Assembly: GCA_031280455.1 (NCBI GenBank)
Contig: JAITGR010000215.1
Coordinates: 1 to 5,647 of the forward strand
DNA: 5,647 bases
Direction: 5' to 3'
Source: Spirochaetaceae bacterium
GTDB taxonomy: Bacteria; Spirochaetota; Spirochaetia; Treponematales; Breznakiellaceae
Shown: positions 5,524-5,647 of the stretch, in pieces
How the letters are laid out: the number at the start of each line of letters is the position of its first letter
Position numbering within the stretch: the stretch's first letter is position 1
Notes under the pieces: generated by a model
Seen by the model: only the letters and a program-made list of their open reading frames with translations
Database searches by the model: none
What the model was told of the DNA's origin: nothing
Translations under genes and position numbers: made by a program

Positions 5524-5647
5524 TTGAAAAAGATTGTGCAGTTTATTAAAGAGTCCCACGCCGAGTTACGAAAAGTAATCTGGCCCAGCCTTGATGATGT
5601 AATCAGCTCGGTAAAAGTGGTAATCATTTCTACTATTATAATAGCCG
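5524..5647 (+). CDS. secE: Preprotein translocase subunit SecE, 3'-truncated by the window edge
   Basis: SecE is the essential small membrane subunit of the SecYEG channel that exports and inserts proteins across the inner membrane. 41 codons are visible: an amphipathic start (KKIVQFIKESHAELRKV), the conserved K-V-x-W-P-S motif (residues 17-22, KVIWPS), then the start of the single membrane helix (VKVVIISTIIIA). This fits the short one-helix bacterial form. The start is TTG at 5524, with AAGAGG (5512-5517) 6 bases upstream. An in-frame TAA at 5506 leaves only one other candidate, TTG at 5509, which would overlap that site. tRNA-Trp and rpmG lie upstream; nusG and rplK would be expected next. 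The 185-bp gap from tRNA-Trp is filled mainly by the palindromic element. Confidence 0.95.
   Translation, partial: MKKIVQFIKESHAELRKVIWPSLDDVISSVKVVIISTIIIA

Noticed and set aside
5358..5549. Small plus-strand frame after tRNA-Trp
   Set aside because: It consists mostly of the palindromic element, lacks a ribosome site and overlaps the secE start in another frame.

Overview
The window most likely comes from a spirochaete of the Treponema group, possibly a host-associated relative with a fairly high G+C content. Three things point this way. The order tRNA-Thr, rpmG, tRNA-Trp, secE matches the start of the treponemal rpmG-secE-nusG-rpl cluster (from memory). The large lipoprotein has a loose spirochaete-type lipobox, and several genes start with TTG. 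All three tRNAs lack an encoded CCA. Genus is an inference; no marker here settles it.

Layout. Positions 1-1101 hold the 3' part of xseA (exonuclease VII large subunit, plus strand). A short convergent spacer with a hairpin separates it from a minus-strand tRNA-Pro(GGG) at 1152-1225. Also on the minus strand, 1307-1978 encodes a small secreted HEAT-repeat protein with a TTG start and a strong Shine-Dalgarno. Next comes a 434-bp gene-free region (1979-2412). It holds a long imperfect inverted repeat (2088-2124 against 2319-2355) that encloses degenerate ~10-bp periodic repeats. Candidate promoters for the two divergent flanking genes lie just outside its arms.

Positions 2413-4860 encode an 815-residue predicted lipoprotein. 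It has about five Listeria-Bacteroides (InlB B-like) repeats followed by a glycine-rich domain of the kind shared with the ALK/LTK receptors. The start is placed 55 codons downstream of the longest possible frame. A good promoter at 4891-4920 then drives tRNA-Thr(GGT), rpmG, tRNA-Trp(CCA) and secE, which runs off the window end.

Between tRNA-Trp and secE lies the most unusual sequence. The last 17 bases of the tRNA plus the next 11 bases are repeated 142 bp downstream (26 of 28 identical), and an exact 11-base inverted copy of the tRNA 3' region lies between them. That inverted copy and the second direct copy form the ends of a 128-bp nested palindromic unit with several internal stems. It looks like a small non-autonomous palindromic element or the remnant of a tRNA-targeting insertion.

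Functionally, xseA (DNA repair) and the rpmG-secE cluster (translation and secretion) are housekeeping. The HEAT protein, the glycine-rich lipoprotein and the two repeat-bearing spacers are the accessory part. No complete novel multi-gene system is visible.
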